A DNA stretch of 64,000 nucleotides from Candidatus Thiodiazotropha sp. CDECU1 (GCF_963455295.1 NZ_OY734020.1:2976001-3040000); one strand, 5' to 3'; counted from the stretch's first letter, positions 7,823 through 18,511 are shown. The notes: a model not told the origin generated them from the sequence alone. Made by a program: numbers and translations.

Positions 7823-9315
7823 TTTGTTCTCCAACCCTCAAGTAGGTTAATACAGACTCTATTCATCTCTTGTGCTCGCGCCTCACTCACAGATTCAGTA
7901 TAACAGCGCATTTCCGGCGCGTTTCCCGATGGCCGCAAGTGTACGATATCACCCTCGGCAAAGGTGATACGAACACCATCGGTATGATCGATGTTTGCAA
8001 CCCGGCCAAAAACCTTATTGAACTCATGCTCAACGGCCCGCCCATCTTCAGTTGGGTCACCGGTCTGAAAACGGGCCAACATGCGCTGGCTGAGCTGCGT
8101 GGGAAATGCCTTTAACCGATCACTATAGGTAAAGCGTGGCGGAAGTTGGCGCACCAGCTCAGATATACTCAGACCCTGGCCCCTGGCATGCATCAGAATG
8201 GCCAAAATCACAATCACGGCATCCCGTGTCGGCAAGGGATCGAGTTCGCTCCCATTCAACAGCAGCCGATCAGCGGTGAGAAATCCACCATTGGCCTCAT
8301 AGCCTGCCACCGCGGTCCGACCCTGCTGCAGCAGTGACTGCATCCCCTCGATTACGAAAGGGGAGCCTATTCGGGTACGTATCACGCCGGCAAATTTATC
8401 CGACAACTCCAGCGCACTGTTACAGCTCACCGGGGTTACAATCCAACGGGCATTGAGATAGTCGGCACACAGGATACCGGCCACATCGCCACGCAGCCAT
8501 TGGCCTCGCTCATCGCTGATCAGGGGACGATCGCCATCCCCATCGGTGGAAACAATACTATCCAGATTGTGCGCCTGGGACCATTCGCTGGCCAGGGTGA
8601 CATCCTCGGGCCTGATGGCTTCCGTGTCCACGGGTACAAAGGTATCGGAAAAACCCAAGCGGACGACCTTTGCTCCCACAGCTTCCAGGATCTCCGCCAG
8701 GATTGAACGCGCCACACCGGAGTGTTCATAGACACCGATGCTGACACCTGACAGGGCATCGCTCCCTATGCAGTCCAGGTAGCGTCTAATATAGAGTGCC
8801 CTGGCCCCACCATCTGCTGCCGGTAATTGTGGGGACTCTGAAAAGGCCTCCCCATCAAATAGAGTCTCATCAAGCTCAATCCGTTGTTGACGAATCCCCG
8901 CTTCATCCTGTTTGAGAATCTCACCATCCGGTCTGTTGAATTTGATACCGTTGCGGTCATCCGGGATGTGGCTGCCGGTGACCATGATGGTTGCAATACC
9001 CTGCTTCAGACCGAACAGCGCCACTGCCGGCGAGGGTATAAAGCCACAATTAATCGGGGTGTATCCACACTCAATGATCGCTTTGCAGACAGCGGCCATT
9101 ATGCGCGGTGTACTTGGACGAAGATCACCGGCGAAGGCAACGGCATCGCCCTTCTCAATCAACCCTGCTGCATGAAGATAATCAAGAAATGCATGAGTGT
9201 AGGCAAAACAGACCCGGTCTGTCATGGCTTCCACCAGACCACGGGCCCCACTGGTACCGAACTTCACACCCGATTGTTCCATCAGTGTGGCGATAGATAG
9301 GTTATTCATATTCAT
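7819..9315 (-). CDS. Phosphomannomutase (phosphohexomutase family)
   Basis: This 498-residue alpha-D-phosphohexomutase most likely interconverts mannose-6-P and mannose-1-P, providing the substrate of ManC encoded next in the operon with a 4-nt overlap. Recognisable elements are KFGTSGARGLVEAMTD near the N-terminus, the phosphoserine loop VTGSHIPDDRNGIKF (catalytic Ser in GSH), the metal-binding loop STDGDGDRPLI, the sugar-binding EANGG motif and the C-terminal phosphate-binding RPSGNAPEMRCY. The phosphoserine loop reads TGSHIP instead of the usual TASHNP. Specificity between mannose and glucose cannot be fixed from sequence; the neighbour favours mannose. Confidence 0.9.
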   Translation of the reverse strand: MNMNNLSIATLMEQSGVKFGTSGARGLVEAMTDRVCFAYTHAFLDYLHAAGLIEKGDAVAFAGDLRPSTPRIMAAVCKAIIECGYTPINCGFIPSPAVALFGLKQGIATIMVTGSHIPDDRNGIKFNRPDGEILKQDEAGIRQQRIELDETLFDGEAFSESPQLPAADGGARALYIRRYLDCIGSDALSGVSIGVYEHSGVARSILAEILEAVGAKVVRLGFSDTFVPVDTEAIRPEDVTLASEWSQAHNLDSIVSTDGDGDRPLISDERGQWLRGDVAGILCADYLNARWIVTPVSCNSALELSDKFAGVIRTRIGSPFVIEGMQSLLQQGRTAVAGYEANGGFLTADRLLLNGSELDPLPTRDAVIVILAILMHARGQGLSISELVRQLPPRFTYSDRLKAFPTQLSQRMLARFQTGDPTEDGRAVEHEFNKVFGRVANIDHTDGVRITFAEGDIVHLRPSGNAPEMRCYTESVSEARAQEMNRVCINLLEGWRTK

Positions 9316-9407
9316 TGCAATCGATGGCTACTCAGTCTGATTGAGAACACGAGTAAGGAATTTTAGGTGATTTTCAGGGATATGGGATAGGTAATCTGTG
9401 GTCTGTG

Positions 9408-10349
9408 CTACTTCTCGTTGTAGTATTTTTTAAACAGCAATTTTGCCGATTCGCGGTTAAAGTCGGTTATTTTCTGCTTGTTCGCATCGGCGACATGTTG
9501 TTGCCCGGATGCCATGGATGGTTGTTGGTCATCCGATGAATAATCTACAGCAGCGCGCTTGTCTTTCAACACCTTGACCATCACCCCATTGTCTAGAACC
9601 GGTTTCTGATCGGCAAAACCATACACAAGCGCGGTATCGCAGAGGGTGTTGATGACACGAGGTATGCCACCGCTGGCCTGGTAAATGAGATTTATGGCCT
9701 TTCTGGTAAAAAGCGGCTTGTCGCGTCCCGCCAAAATGAGACGTTGAAATATATAGAATCGCGTCTCATCAGCATCGAGTGCACTAAGATGGAAGTCCAC
9801 CGAAATACGTTGTTGAAACTGGAGTAGGTCCCTATGTCTGAGTAGCTCCCGGAGCTGCGGCTGTCCTACCAGGACTATCTGCAAAACCTGGTGCTTGTCT
9901 GCATTGATGTTGGATAGCAGACGCAACTCTTCCAGGACTTCAGGTTGAAGATTCTGCGCTTCATCGATGATCAGTACAGTGCGCTTGTTATTGGCATATT
10001 GATCGATGAGGAACTGGGTGAAGAGATCGTAAAGGCCTACCTTTTGCGTTTCCCTGTAATCCAGGTTGAATGCGTAGAGTAACCACTGCAACAGCTCACC
10101 CATTTCGTGATGACTGCTGCTGACGAGTCCGACCGTGATATCATCATCCAGCCGGTTGAGCAGATGGCGAATCAGCGTCGTCTTACCGCTACCCACTTCT
10201 CCTGTGACCACGGTGAAACCGGCCTGGCTGACCAGACCATACTCCAATGCTGTATAAGCCGCGCTGTGCTTTTTCCCTAAAACTAGAAAATCCGGATCCG
10301 GGAGCAAGCTGAATGGCTTCTCGGTTAATCCGTAAAACTTCTCATACAT
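9408..10349 (-). CDS. ExeA/GspA-type AAA ATPase, exosortase-system-associated
   Basis: This 313-residue P-loop ATPase of the ExeA/GspA family closely fits the type found in exosortase/PEP-CTERM exopolysaccharide loci. It starts MYEKFYGLTEKPFSLLPDPD, has Walker A GEVGSGKTT at about 50-58, Walker B VLIIDEAQN at about 125-133, and sensor/arginine regions QQRISVDFHLSAL and GGIPRVINTLCD. Unlike ExeA itself it has no transmembrane or peptidoglycan-binding part and ends in a charged tail. The ATG at 10349 is preferred over one nine codons upstream because family members begin at MYE. A second ATPase with the same motif spacing is fused to other domains at 34627-37299. Confidence 0.88.
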   Translation of the reverse strand: MYEKFYGLTEKPFSLLPDPDFLVLGKKHSAAYTALEYGLVSQAGFTVVTGEVGSGKTTLIRHLLNRLDDDITVGLVSSSHHEMGELLQWLLYAFNLDYRETQKVGLYDLFTQFLIDQYANNKRTVLIIDEAQNLQPEVLEELRLLSNINADKHQVLQIVLVGQPQLRELLRHRDLLQFQQRISVDFHLSALDADETRFYIFQRLILAGRDKPLFTRKAINLIYQASGGIPRVINTLCDTALVYGFADQKPVLDNGVMVKVLKDKRAAVDYSSDDQQPSMASGQQHVADANKQKITDFNRESAKLLFKKYYNEK

Positions 10350-10560
10350 CCGTTTCGCAACCCCTGTCCATACCATTTGCCACCAAGCTGTGGTCGGCCC
10401 ATTGTCTCATGCCATGACAATCCCGGGCAATGATTTAAATATATTGGGACGATCCCGATACTGTAGAATAAGGTTATGATTTTATGAATTATTCAACCAA
10501 TCTACAAACATCGGGGGGATTTAGCGCATGAGGCGGTGGTAGGGACTCCCTAATGGCCGC

Positions 10561-11460
10561 TCAGCTTGCCCGATCGGCCATGCACTGCTGCAATGAGTCC
10601 TTCCAGTCAGGTAGCTGCAGGCCGAATGTTCTTTTCAGTTTTGTGTTGTCGAGCACAGAATAGGCTGGACGTTTCGCGGGGGTCGGATACTCAGCCGTTG
10701 GTATCGGCTGAAGCTTGCATGTGTCTCCCATCAGTTCCAGGATCCTGGTAGCAAATCCGTACCAACTGGTTACACCGGCAGCGGTCAGGTGGTAGGTTCC
10801 CAAGGGTGGAGCTGATTCATCGGTAGCCATGCCCAGTTGATGCACGATCTGTGCGGTTGCCTCTGCAATCATGCGGCTCCAGGTAGGCGCGCCGACCTGG
10901 TCATCCACCACCGAAAGCTGTCCCTTCTCCCTGAACAGACGCATCATGGTCAGCATGAAATTGTTGCCATGGTTACCGTATACCCAGCTGGTTCGAAGTA
11001 CCAGGGCATCGGCACCTGTCGCCAGCAGGCGCTGCTCTCCCTCCAGCTTGGTTTGACCGTAGACACTCAGCGGTGATGTCTCATCCTCCTCCTTGTAGGG
11101 CTGGTCCCTATCGCCGGAGAAGACAAAATCGGTTGAATAGTGGATCACCGTCGCGCCCAGCTCTGCAGCCAGTTGGCCGAGCAGTTCCGGGGCATCCGCA
11201 TTCAGCCGACGGGAGAGATCAACCTCGGTCTCAGCCTTGTCCACCGCGGTATGGGCAGCCGCATTGATAATGAAGTCTGGGCGTGCCTGTCGCACAGTTG
11301 CAGCCACGGCATCCCTATCCAGGAGATCCAGTGGCAATCCCCCCTGTCCGCTCAGGGTTGTGTTGACAACCTCGCTTATGACACTCAGGGTACGCTGCAA
11401 CTCCCAACCCACCTGGCCATCGCTACCCAGCAGCAGCACCTTAGGGTTGCTCGCTGTCAC
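10561..11460 (-). CDS. rfbD: dTDP-4-dehydrorhamnose reductase RmlD
   Basis: This enzyme performs the last step of dTDP-L-rhamnose synthesis, NAD(P)H-dependent reduction of dTDP-4-keto-rhamnose. The 299-residue SDR-fold protein has the nucleotide loop GSDGQVGWELQRTL, INAAAHTAVDKAE, the catalytic-region Tyr-x3-Lys (SVYGQTKLEGE) and RTSWVYG. It starts with GTG, overlapping the rfbC stop by 4 nt (GTGA). It is the last of the four-gene rfbBACD run. The next gene downstream, the ExeA-type ATPase, is about 210 nt away. Confidence 0.95.
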   Translation of the reverse strand: MTASNPKVLLLGSDGQVGWELQRTLSVISEVVNTTLSGQGGLPLDLLDRDAVAATVRQARPDFIINAAAHTAVDKAETEVDLSRRLNADAPELLGQLAAELGATVIHYSTDFVFSGDRDQPYKEEDETSPLSVYGQTKLEGEQRLLATGADALVLRTSWVYGNHGNNFMLTMMRLFREKGQLSVVDDQVGAPTWSRMIAEATAQIVHQLGMATDESAPPLGTYHLTAAGVTSWYGFATRILELMGDTCKLQPIPTAEYPTPAKRPAYSVLDNTKLKRTFGLQLPDWKDSLQQCMADRAS

Positions 11461-12035
11461 GCCGTTGCATCCTCGGTGGATTCATAACAGGGCAAACGTT
11501 CAACTGGGATTTCCCTCAACAGAGGCGCATCACGATCCTTTTCCGCAAGGACGGGATTCAGCGGCGCCGGCCACTCGATACCGATTTGCGGATCATCCCA
11601 ACGGATTGAAAACTGGGTTTCCGGATGATAGTAGTCGGTACATTTATAGGTAAAGATCGCCTCTTCACTCAATACCAGATAGCCATGGGCAAACCCGGCC
11701 GGCACATAGAGTTGCTGAAAATTCGTTTCCGACAAATTGAGACCCACCCATTGACCGAACCAGGGTGATCCATGCCGCACATCCACGGCCACATCGAAAA
11801 CCTCGCCACGGATAACCTGAACCAGCTTACCCTGGCCATGGGGATTCTGGATATGCAGGCCGCGCAGCACACCCTTTTGCGAAAACGCCTGGTTATCCTG
11901 TACAAATCCATCGGGTATGCCCAGTTGCCGGTAACGCTCAGCCGACCAGCTCTCCATGAACCATCCCCGTTGATCACCGAAACGCTGGGGCGTCAGTAAC
12001 AGCACATCAGGTATATTTGTGGGTGTCACTAGCAT
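11457..12035 (-). CDS. rfbC: dTDP-4-dehydrorhamnose 3,5-epimerase RmlC
   Basis: This cupin-fold epimerase converts dTDP-4-keto-6-deoxyglucose to dTDP-4-keto-rhamnose. The 192-residue protein has RGWFMESW, VQDNQAFSQKGVLRGLHIQ with the catalytic His region, LVQVIRGEVFDVAVDVR, and YVPAGFAHGYLVLSE. The length is normal. The rfbA stop is 2 nt before its ATG, and its own stop overlaps rfbD, so the operon is tightly packed. Confidence 0.95.
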   Translation of the reverse strand: MLVTPTNIPDVLLLTPQRFGDQRGWFMESWSAERYRQLGIPDGFVQDNQAFSQKGVLRGLHIQNPHGQGKLVQVIRGEVFDVAVDVRHGSPWFGQWVGLNLSETNFQQLYVPAGFAHGYLVLSEEAIFTYKCTDYYHPETQFSIRWDDPQIGIEWPAPLNPVLAEKDRDAPLLREIPVERLPCYESTEDATA

Positions 12036-12037
12036 GG

Positions 12038-12928
12038 CTATCTCTTTCTCTCACACAAGCTGAGCAGGTATTGTCCATAGCCATTCTTGCTGAGTGCGTC
12101 ACCCATCTGCTTCAACGCCGAGATATCGATCCACTCATTGATGAATGCTATCTCTTCGGGACAGGCGATCTTCAAACCCTGGCGCAATTCAATGGTCTCG
12201 ATAAAGTTACTCGCTTGAATAAGACTTTCATGGGTGCCGGTATCCAACCAGGCGATGCCGCGTCCCATCTTCTCCAACTGCAGCGACCCCTGTTCGAGAT
12301 AGAGCCTGTTGAGATCGGTTATCTCCAACTCACCTCGCGCGGATGGCTTCAGCGAAGCCGCCAGTTCAGTGACCTGCTCGTCGTAAAAATAGAGTCCGGT
12401 CACCGCATAGTTGGATTTCGGTTCAGCCGGCTTCTCTTCGATTCCAATCACCTGGCCCTGCTGATCAAACTCCACCACGCCATAGCGCTCCGGATCCTTC
12501 ACCCAGTAACCGAAGACGGTCGCCCCGGAAGTCATCGAAGCGGCGTGCTTGAGTGAGTCCACCAGGCCCTGCCCATAGTAGATGTTGTCGCCAAGAATCA
12601 GACAGCAGGGCTCACCTGCAATGAATTCCCTGCCAATGATAAAGGCCTGGGCCAAACCGCCGGGTTCCGGTTGGACGGCATACTCGATGCTCAAACCCCA
12701 CTGACTCCCATCACCCAGCAGCCCTTTGAACAGGGCGGCGTCCTGGGGTGTGGTAATGATCAGAATCTCTCGAATACCCGCCAGCATGAGTGTGGTCAGC
12801 GGATAGTAGATCATCGGCTTGTCATACACGGGTAGCAGTTGTTTCGAGATGGTGAGCGTAAGCGGGTGCAGACGGGTACCCGATCCACCGGCGAGAATAA
12901 TGCCCTTTTCAACCTTTTTGTGTGACAT
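12038..12928 (-). CDS. rfbA: Glucose-1-phosphate thymidylyltransferase RmlA
   Basis: This enzyme makes dTDP-glucose from glucose-1-P and dTTP, the entry step to dTDP-rhamnose. The 296-residue product has the nucleotidyltransferase loop [62 protein letters not shown] and the product-binding [10 protein letters not shown]. Its ATG overlaps the rfbB stop by one base (TAATG). All family positions I can check are intact. Confidence 0.96.
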   Translation of the reverse strand: MSHKKVEKGIILAGGSGTRLHPLTLTISKQLLPVYDKPMIYYPLTTLMLAGIREILIITTPQDAALFKGLLGDGSQWGLSIEYAVQPEPGGLAQAFIIGREFIAGEPCCLILGDNIYYGQGLVDSLKHAASMTSGATVFGYWVKDPERYGVVEFDQQGQVIGIEEKPAEPKSNYAVTGLYFYDEQVTELAASLKPSARGELEITDLNRLYLEQGSLQLEKMGRGIAWLDTGTHESLIQASNFIETIELRQGLKIACPEEIAFINEWIDISALKQMGDALSKNGYGQYLLSLCERKR

Positions 12929-13983
12929 TATCCCTGCCCCAACCGCTCACCGCGGTAACTGCCATCCATCACCCTTTGACACCAGGTCTCGTTGCTGAGA
13001 TACCAGGTGACGGTCTTTCTCAGACCGGTGGCAAAGGTCTCATCCGGCGTCCATCCCAACTCATGTTCCAGCTTTGTAGCATCGATGGCATAGCGCTGAT
13101 CGTGACCTGGTCGGTCTTTGACAAATTTTTTCAATCGATTATGCGGCTTAAAGGGTGAATCAGGCACCATCTCGTCCAATAGGGAACAGAGCATGTCAAT
13201 CACCTCGAGATTGCTCATTTCGTTATTGCCGCCCACGTTGTAGACCTCACCCGGCCTACCCGCCTCGAGCACCCGCCAGATGGCACTGCAATGATCCTCC
13301 ACATAGAGCCAATCCCGAACATTACTGCCATCCCCATATATCGGCAACGCCTCCCCGGCAAGCGCCTTTTGTATGAATAGCGGTATCAACTTTTCAGGGA
13401 ATTGGTAGGGGCCGTAGTTGTTGGAACAGTTAGTGGTGAGCACCGGCAGGCCATAGGTGTGATGCCAGGCCCGCACCAGATGGTCTGAAGCCGCCTTGGA
13501 AGCAGAATAGGGTGAGTTCGGCGCATAGGGGGTGGTTTCAGTAAACATACCTTCGTCGCCCAGGGAGCCGTATACCTCATCCGTGGAGACATGCAGGAAG
13601 CGAAACGCCTCCGCCTCATCCGGCGGCAACCCAGCCCAGTAGGCCCGGGCGCATTCCAGCAGGTTAAAGGTGCCGCCGATATTTGTATCGATGAATTCGG
13701 CCGGTCCGTCTATGGAACGGTCCACATGGCTTTCTGCGGCAAAGTTTACAATTGCCGTCGGTCTGAAGCGCTCGAATAGACCCGTGATCAACTCCCTGTC
13801 CTGGATCTGTCCCTCTACGAATTGGTGCCTGGGATCCTCCATGATTGTCTGGAGCGTATCCAGGTTGCCCGCATAGGTGAGTGCATCGAGATTCACCACC
13901 TGAATAGCCTCCTTGGTCAGCAGGTGATGTACGAAATTTCCACCTATGAAACCGGCTCCTCCGGTCACAATTATCGTCTGCAT
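12928..13983 (-). CDS. rfbB: dTDP-glucose 4,6-dehydratase RmlB
   Basis: This NAD-dependent SDR enzyme converts dTDP-glucose to dTDP-4-keto-6-deoxyglucose. The 351-residue product has the Rossmann motif [29 protein letters not shown], the catalytic STDEVYG and [15 protein letters not shown] (Tyr-x3-Lys), and [15 protein letters not shown]. It is first of the rfbBACD operon, downstream of the PrsT-like gene with about 155 nt between them, so it may have its own promoter. Confidence 0.96.
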   Translation of the reverse strand: MQTIIVTGGAGFIGGNFVHHLLTKEAIQVVNLDALTYAGNLDTLQTIMEDPRHQFVEGQIQDRELITGLFERFRPTAIVNFAAESHVDRSIDGPAEFIDTNIGGTFNLLECARAYWAGLPPDEAEAFRFLHVSTDEVYGSLGDEGMFTETTPYAPNSPYSASKAASDHLVRAWHHTYGLPVLTTNCSNNYGPYQFPEKLIPLFIQKALAGEALPIYGDGSNVRDWLYVEDHCSAIWRVLEAGRPGEVYNVGGNNEMSNLEVIDMLCSLLDEMVPDSPFKPHNRLKKFVKDRPGHDQRYAIDATKLEHELGWTPDETFATGLRKTVTWYLSNETWCQRVMDGSYRGERLGQG

Positions 13984-14138
13984 TCTATATTTGCCAATAA
14001 ATACAATTAGTTAGGCTAAATGCCCAGAGAGTATCAAAGCGGCATTATACAGAGTGTGGGCATTGCTAACACAATGTTTTTTTTGATAATTATTATTTGC
14101 GATCGGAATAGTACCCATAGTGGGCAGTATCCGGATAA

Positions 14139-16547
14139 TTATTGAATCTTCGACAGCAGGGCCTTGGCATCCTCGATGCCATCAAAGGGCTTCTCTGCAG
14201 CCAATGCGGTGCTGATATGCTGCTTGGCACTCTCCATCTTGCCCTGTTGGTAATAGGCGATCCCGAGGTGATAATCGATGTCCGGGAGCCCTGAGCCTTT
14301 TCTTGCCGCCCGCTGCAGGATCGGCAGCGCCCTGTCGATCTCGCCCCGCTTGATATGCACCCACCCCAGGGTATCCAGAATGATGGGATTCTCAGACAAC
14401 TCGAAGCCTTCAACCAACTGCAACGCCTTGTCCAATCCCCCCTGGTCCACTTGGTCCTTGAGTAGAAGCATGGCCAGATTGTTGGAGGCCAGCAGATGCC
14501 TAGGGTGTTTTTCCAGGATCTGTTCATAGACCTCAACGGCATCTTGCATGCGCTCGGCACGGGTGTGGTTAATAGCCAGATCGACCCCCAGTACCGGGTC
14601 TCCCGTCTTTGCAAAGCCCTCTTTCAACAATCCCATGGCACCATCCCGGTCACCCTTGAGGATGTTGAGTTTTACCAGGTTTCGATAGGGTGCCGCCCAT
14701 TGGGGGCTTAGGCCCCGGGCCTGATTGAAGGCCTCCTCAGCCGGTTCCCACCGCTGCTGAGACAGAAGCACCTCACCTTTGAGATTCAAGGCGGTAAAGT
14801 GTTCGGGATTGGCTTTCACCACCTTCTCGATCCGCTGCAAGGCATCGTTCGGCTTCTTCAAAGTGAACAGCCCCTTGGCCAATCCAACCAGGGCCTCGAT
14901 GGAGTTGGGCTTCAATTCGAGCACCTGCTCAAAATCCTCGAGACTTGAGACAGCCATGTTGCGGTTCAAGTGGGATACCCCCCGGTAGTAGTAACCAAGG
15001 GGATTGTCAGGGTGTTTGCTTACCAATGTGTCGGCGACCTTCCCCAATTCGGCCCAATGCTTGAGCTTTTCCTGGACCATCGCAAGGGCTTGCAGCACCT
15101 TGAGATCAGCGGGGGCGAAGCGGCGTAGCTTCTGCAATACCTCAACCGCGTCATCGAACTCCCGGGTGTTGATCAGCAACTGCACCAATTCGAAATTGGC
15201 TGCCGCCTCTTCCGGCTGGATCTTGATCGCATCCTCGAGGCTCTGGCGCGCCAGCTCTATCTCCCCCTTCTTCAGATGGGCCCGGGCCTTCAGTCGATGC
15301 GCCTTGACATAGATGGGGTGCTCCGCCAACAGGGTGCGCAGATCCGCAATCCCCTTGTCGGGGTCGTCACTCACGAGGGCCAAACCGGCCCGAATCAACA
15401 GGGCATCCTTGAATTTGGGATCGGCCTCCAGGACCTCTTCCAACAAGGCTCCCGCTTCTCCGAAGGACTTCTCCTTGATCAGGATGCTCGCCATCAGGGA
15501 CTTGGCAGTAAGCCCATCCTCCCCAGGACCTGCCAGTTCAATGACATCCCCAAGGGCCTTGTTCGCTTCATCCTTGCGACCCCCGGCCAGGTAGTGTCTC
15601 GCCAGTTCGAGTTTCAGTCCGGTTTGCTCCGGGTCATCGTTGGCATACTGCTCCAGGAGGGCCTCTGCCTGATCCATGGCTCCCTGATTTTTATGCAGGG
15701 CGATCAGGGCAAGCTTTGCATCCATCTTGTCAGGCAGATCCACAATCGCCTGCTGCAGGACTTCCACAGCCTTTGCGTTCTCCCCCTGCTTTTGCAGATA
15801 TGTCACAAGGTGCAGCCGGTTTTGCAGATCGTCAGGCTTGGTCCTTATCAGATCAGAGAGGACCTTCACCACCCGGTCGTGCTTGTCGGCTTGGGCATAG
15901 AGACGTGCGAGCAGCAGGTAAGAGGCAGCCCTATCGGCATGCTGTTCCAGGGATTCCTCAGCGATGTTAATCGCACGCTCCATCTCACCCTGATCCGCAT
16001 ACAGCGCTGCGAGCAGCGAGGAGGCCTCCACATTGCTCGAATCCGACTCGATGACAGTAAGGACATCACTGATGGCGGCGTCTTTCTCCCCCATCTTTGC
16101 CTTGACAAAACCCTTCAGCACCATTGCAGAGGCATCGGTGGGTTTAACCTCCAGTGCCTTGTCGGCGGCAGTGAGGGCCTTCTCGGTTTCGCCGGCCAAA
16201 GCGAAGATGGTGCCAAGATGCACCTGTGCATCCACATGCATGGGATCGAGTTCAGTGGCCCGCAAAAAGAGCGCATAGGCCTTGGACCAATTCTCATCCT
16301 TCTCCTCAATCTGCCCGAACATGAAATAGGCATCGGCATCCTTCGGATCGATCTGCAACACATTCTTGAATTCCAGGCGCGCCTTGGTGAAGTTACCCTG
16401 GTCAAACAGCTCCATGCCTCGATCGAAATATTTTTGTTTGCTCTCCTGCTTGTCCGCACAGGCGGAAACAAGGATCAACGTTAAACTGATGAAAAACAAA
16501 AGAGAGAATCTATAGATTGAGAACTGAAAGTTCAGATTGGTCTTCAT
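14139..16547 (-). CDS. prsT: PrsT-like TPR lipoprotein of the exosortase/PEP-CTERM system
   Basis: This is an 802-residue protein built almost entirely of tetratricopeptide repeats, by eye about 20 helix pairs with recurring motifs such as DADAYFMFGQIEEKD, HRLKARAHLKKGEIELA and IDYHLGIAYYQQGKM. The N-terminus is a lipoprotein signal peptide with lipobox VSAC (Cys30), so the protein is probably anchored in the outer membrane facing the periplasm. The size, lipobox and TPR content match PrsT, the TPR lipoprotein regularly found beside exosortase A-type loci. Its role is not established; a scaffold for polysaccharide export or protein sorting is the common proposal. The exosortase gene is immediately upstream on the same strand. 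Confidence 0.85.
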   Translation of the reverse strand: MKTNLNFQFSIYRFSLLFFISLTLILVSACADKQESKQKYFDRGMELFDQGNFTKARLEFKNVLQIDPKDADAYFMFGQIEEKDENWSKAYALFLRATELDPMHVDAQVHLGTIFALAGETEKALTAADKALEVKPTDASAMVLKGFVKAKMGEKDAAISDVLTVIESDSSNVEASSLLAALYADQGEMERAINIAEESLEQHADRAASYLLLARLYAQADKHDRVVKVLSDLIRTKPDDLQNRLHLVTYLQKQGENAKAVEVLQQAIVDLPDKMDAKLALIALHKNQGAMDQAEALLEQYANDDPEQTGLKLELARHYLAGGRKDEANKALGDVIELAGPGEDGLTAKSLMASILIKEKSFGEAGALLEEVLEADPKFKDALLIRAGLALVSDDPDKGIADLRTLLAEHPIYVKAHRLKARAHLKKGEIELARQSLEDAIKIQPEEAAANFELVQLLINTREFDDAVEVLQKLRRFAPADLKVLQALAMVQEKLKHWAELGKVADTLVSKHPDNPLGYYYRGVSHLNRNMAVSSLEDFEQVLELKPNSIEALVGLAKGLFTLKKPNDALQRIEKVVKANPEHFTALNLKGEVLLSQQRWEPAEEAFNQARGLSPQWAAPYRNLVKLNILKGDRDGAMGLLKEGFAKTGDPVLGVDLAINHTRAERMQDAVEVYEQILEKHPRHLLASNNLAMLLLKDQVDQGGLDKALQLVEGFELSENPIILDTLGWVHIKRGEIDRALPILQRAARKGSGLPDIDYHLGIAYYQQGKMESAKQHISTALAAEKPFDGIEDAKALLSKIQ

Positions 16548-16740
16548 GCACCTGTCCTAGTTGCGTAGCAACAATCCATCGGTCATACATTCCTGACAGA
16601 TTATCCAAATTAATACTATTAATTCATAAAATTATTGAGCTGTTTGTGATTCCATTAACATAAGATTTACACATAATGATCAGCGCTTAATTAAAAAGCC
16701 CGATCATCCATTTCCACATAAATACTTCATCTACTTCTTG

Positions 16741-18318
16741 TCAGTTGGGGATATAGTCATCCAGTAGGGGTACAACCTTCTCGGCAAATTCCATCAGACG
16801 CTTATCGCCATCCGCCCACTCCTCACCCATACCAATCGATGTGGATAATCTGACCAAAGCGCCATCGGTTCGATGCTTGGTCAGACCATCGAGAAAAAGA
16901 TACCACTTTACCAGCCATTCATTGGTAATCACACGCCCGCGCTGTTGAAACCAGTAGTAGACCAATTGCTTGAATTCGCCACGCTTAATGACCAGGCGAT
17001 TGACATTCAGTGGTGTTCCGTTGATCTGTAATTCAGGCACATCGACCTGGGTCACCCGCTCAATCTCCCATCCCCCACCGGGGATACAGGAACGGGGGCT
17101 ATGGGCAGCGGAACCTGCCTGCTGGGAGGCATAGTAAGCGATGTAGAAGTTCACCACCGACCCCAATGAATCGGCATAATTACCGATCAGGTAGTCGTCC
17201 AGCTTCAAGGATTTCAGATAGATCTCCTCCAGCCTATCCTCATCTCCCCGCCAATTGCCGATCTGCATGGGAAAGCCACTGAAGACCTGACGCTCGGGCA
17301 GAATCTCCTGCTGGGTCTGCACATAGAGAGAGCTCACAGCAATCAATGCAACCGAGGCAAGGATTGCATAGTGGACGGGGGAAACAGGACGGGTGCGATA
17401 CTCCATTCCTTTTGGCAGTGCCTTCGGCATCTCCAACCCAAATACGTCCCTGAGACGCCGCTTGGGTCTGCCGATCCTGGCCAGCAACGCCATCTCCATT
17501 AACAGGATCAGGAGGCAGGCCATAAAAATGACCCAGCCCTCGAAATAGTGCAGAAAGCCATCGGCCTGCTTCTGTCCCCAGTTTTCCACCAACACACCGA
17601 TCACCCCGATACGGAAACTGTTCATCAACACAGTGATAGGAATACTGGAGAGAAAAACCACCACCCGTTTCCAGAACTCAACCCGATAGAGATAGGCAGC
17701 AAGAAAGGCCAGACTGACCAAGGGAAAGAGATAACGCAGCCCATTACATGCTTCAACGACTTGGAGCTTGTAGTCGCCCAAATCAATCACATTTCCTTCA
17801 AGGTAGACACTGATACCAAACCACCGAATGACCTCAACACCCAGCTGGGAAGAGATGAGTTGCAGCTTTCCTGAGAGATTGTTGTAGATAAAGGGTGGGA
17901 GGGGAACAATGAAAAAAAGCAACAAAAGCGGTCCGGAGATAATCTTAAATGCTTGCCAACCCAAGAGCGCATAGGCCAAGCCCATGACAATAAGAACGAG
18001 GGCATACTGTATCAGGGTAAAAGTGGTTGCAATTTCCCCTATAAAGAAGAGACAGCCTGCCACTAGTACAATAACCACACCAAACCAGGATGGGCTAAAC
18101 TCTGCTGCTACTAGACGATCTCGCCGTTGCCAGATTAGATACACTGCGATGAAGGGCAGAAAATAGGCATAGCCATACTCCTCCTTGTTGCCCCAGCGGT
18201 CGAGCATATCGATAATGCCGCCCCAGAATCCGTAGATTAAGAGTATGGCGGAAATGCCGATCATTCCCCAAATCAGTGGAGAGTTCCGCCATCCTTTAGG
18301 GATTCTTGTTGTCACCAT
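16741..18318 (-). CDS. Exosortase fused to an EpsI domain (XrtA/XrtD type)
   Basis: Exosortases are inner-membrane cysteine proteases that recognise PEP-CTERM-like tails. The 525-residue protein has about eight hydrophobic segments in residues 1-285 with the three conserved catalytic positions: Cys191 (VVEACNGLRYLFPL), Arg236 (MNSFRIGVIG) and His257 (GFLHYFEGW). Residues of about 330-525 form an EpsI-like domain, including HSPRSCIPGGGWEIE and FKQLVYYWFQQRGRV. The EpsI fusion and the PrsT and ExeA-like neighbours fit XrtA. The only visible substrate has an IPLPA tail, which fits the VPLPA-specific XrtD type, so I leave the subtype open. AAGGA lies just before the ATG. Confidence 0.9.
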   Translation of the reverse strand: MVTTRIPKGWRNSPLIWGMIGISAILLIYGFWGGIIDMLDRWGNKEEYGYAYFLPFIAVYLIWQRRDRLVAAEFSPSWFGVVIVLVAGCLFFIGEIATTFTLIQYALVLIVMGLAYALLGWQAFKIISGPLLLLFFIVPLPPFIYNNLSGKLQLISSQLGVEVIRWFGISVYLEGNVIDLGDYKLQVVEACNGLRYLFPLVSLAFLAAYLYRVEFWKRVVVFLSSIPITVLMNSFRIGVIGVLVENWGQKQADGFLHYFEGWVIFMACLLILLMEMALLARIGRPKRRLRDVFGLEMPKALPKGMEYRTRPVSPVHYAILASVALIAVSSLYVQTQQEILPERQVFSGFPMQIGNWRGDEDRLEEIYLKSLKLDDYLIGNYADSLGSVVNFYIAYYASQQAGSAAHSPRSCIPGGGWEIERVTQVDVPELQINGTPLNVNRLVIKRGEFKQLVYYWFQQRGRVITNEWLVKWYLFLDGLTKHRTDGALVRLSTSIGMGEEWADGDKRLMEFAEKVVPLLDDYIPN

Positions 18319-18511
18319 CGTCCTTAATTACTCGAGGGTGCACTTATCGTGCTGTCCATTTTTTTTTAAGTCTACCTCTGTATCGAGGTGACATCTGCGA
18401 GTCAGGTCGCTGCATGAGTTAGAGATCTAAACACCAGATTTGACAATAACTCCAAATGGAGTCCATACCACTTCCGCCAAATACCGCCATAAAAAGCGCC
18501 CACGTAAACCA

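Noticed and set aside
14061-14084. Plus-strand terminator (CATTG/CAATG followed by eight T)
   Set aside because: The stem is only 5 bp and its direction is opposite to every gene around it, so function is doubtful.
15276-16484. 402-codon plus-strand frame
   Set aside because: It is antisense to the clear PrsT-like TPR lipoprotein gene, and its product shows no family features or ribosome-binding site.
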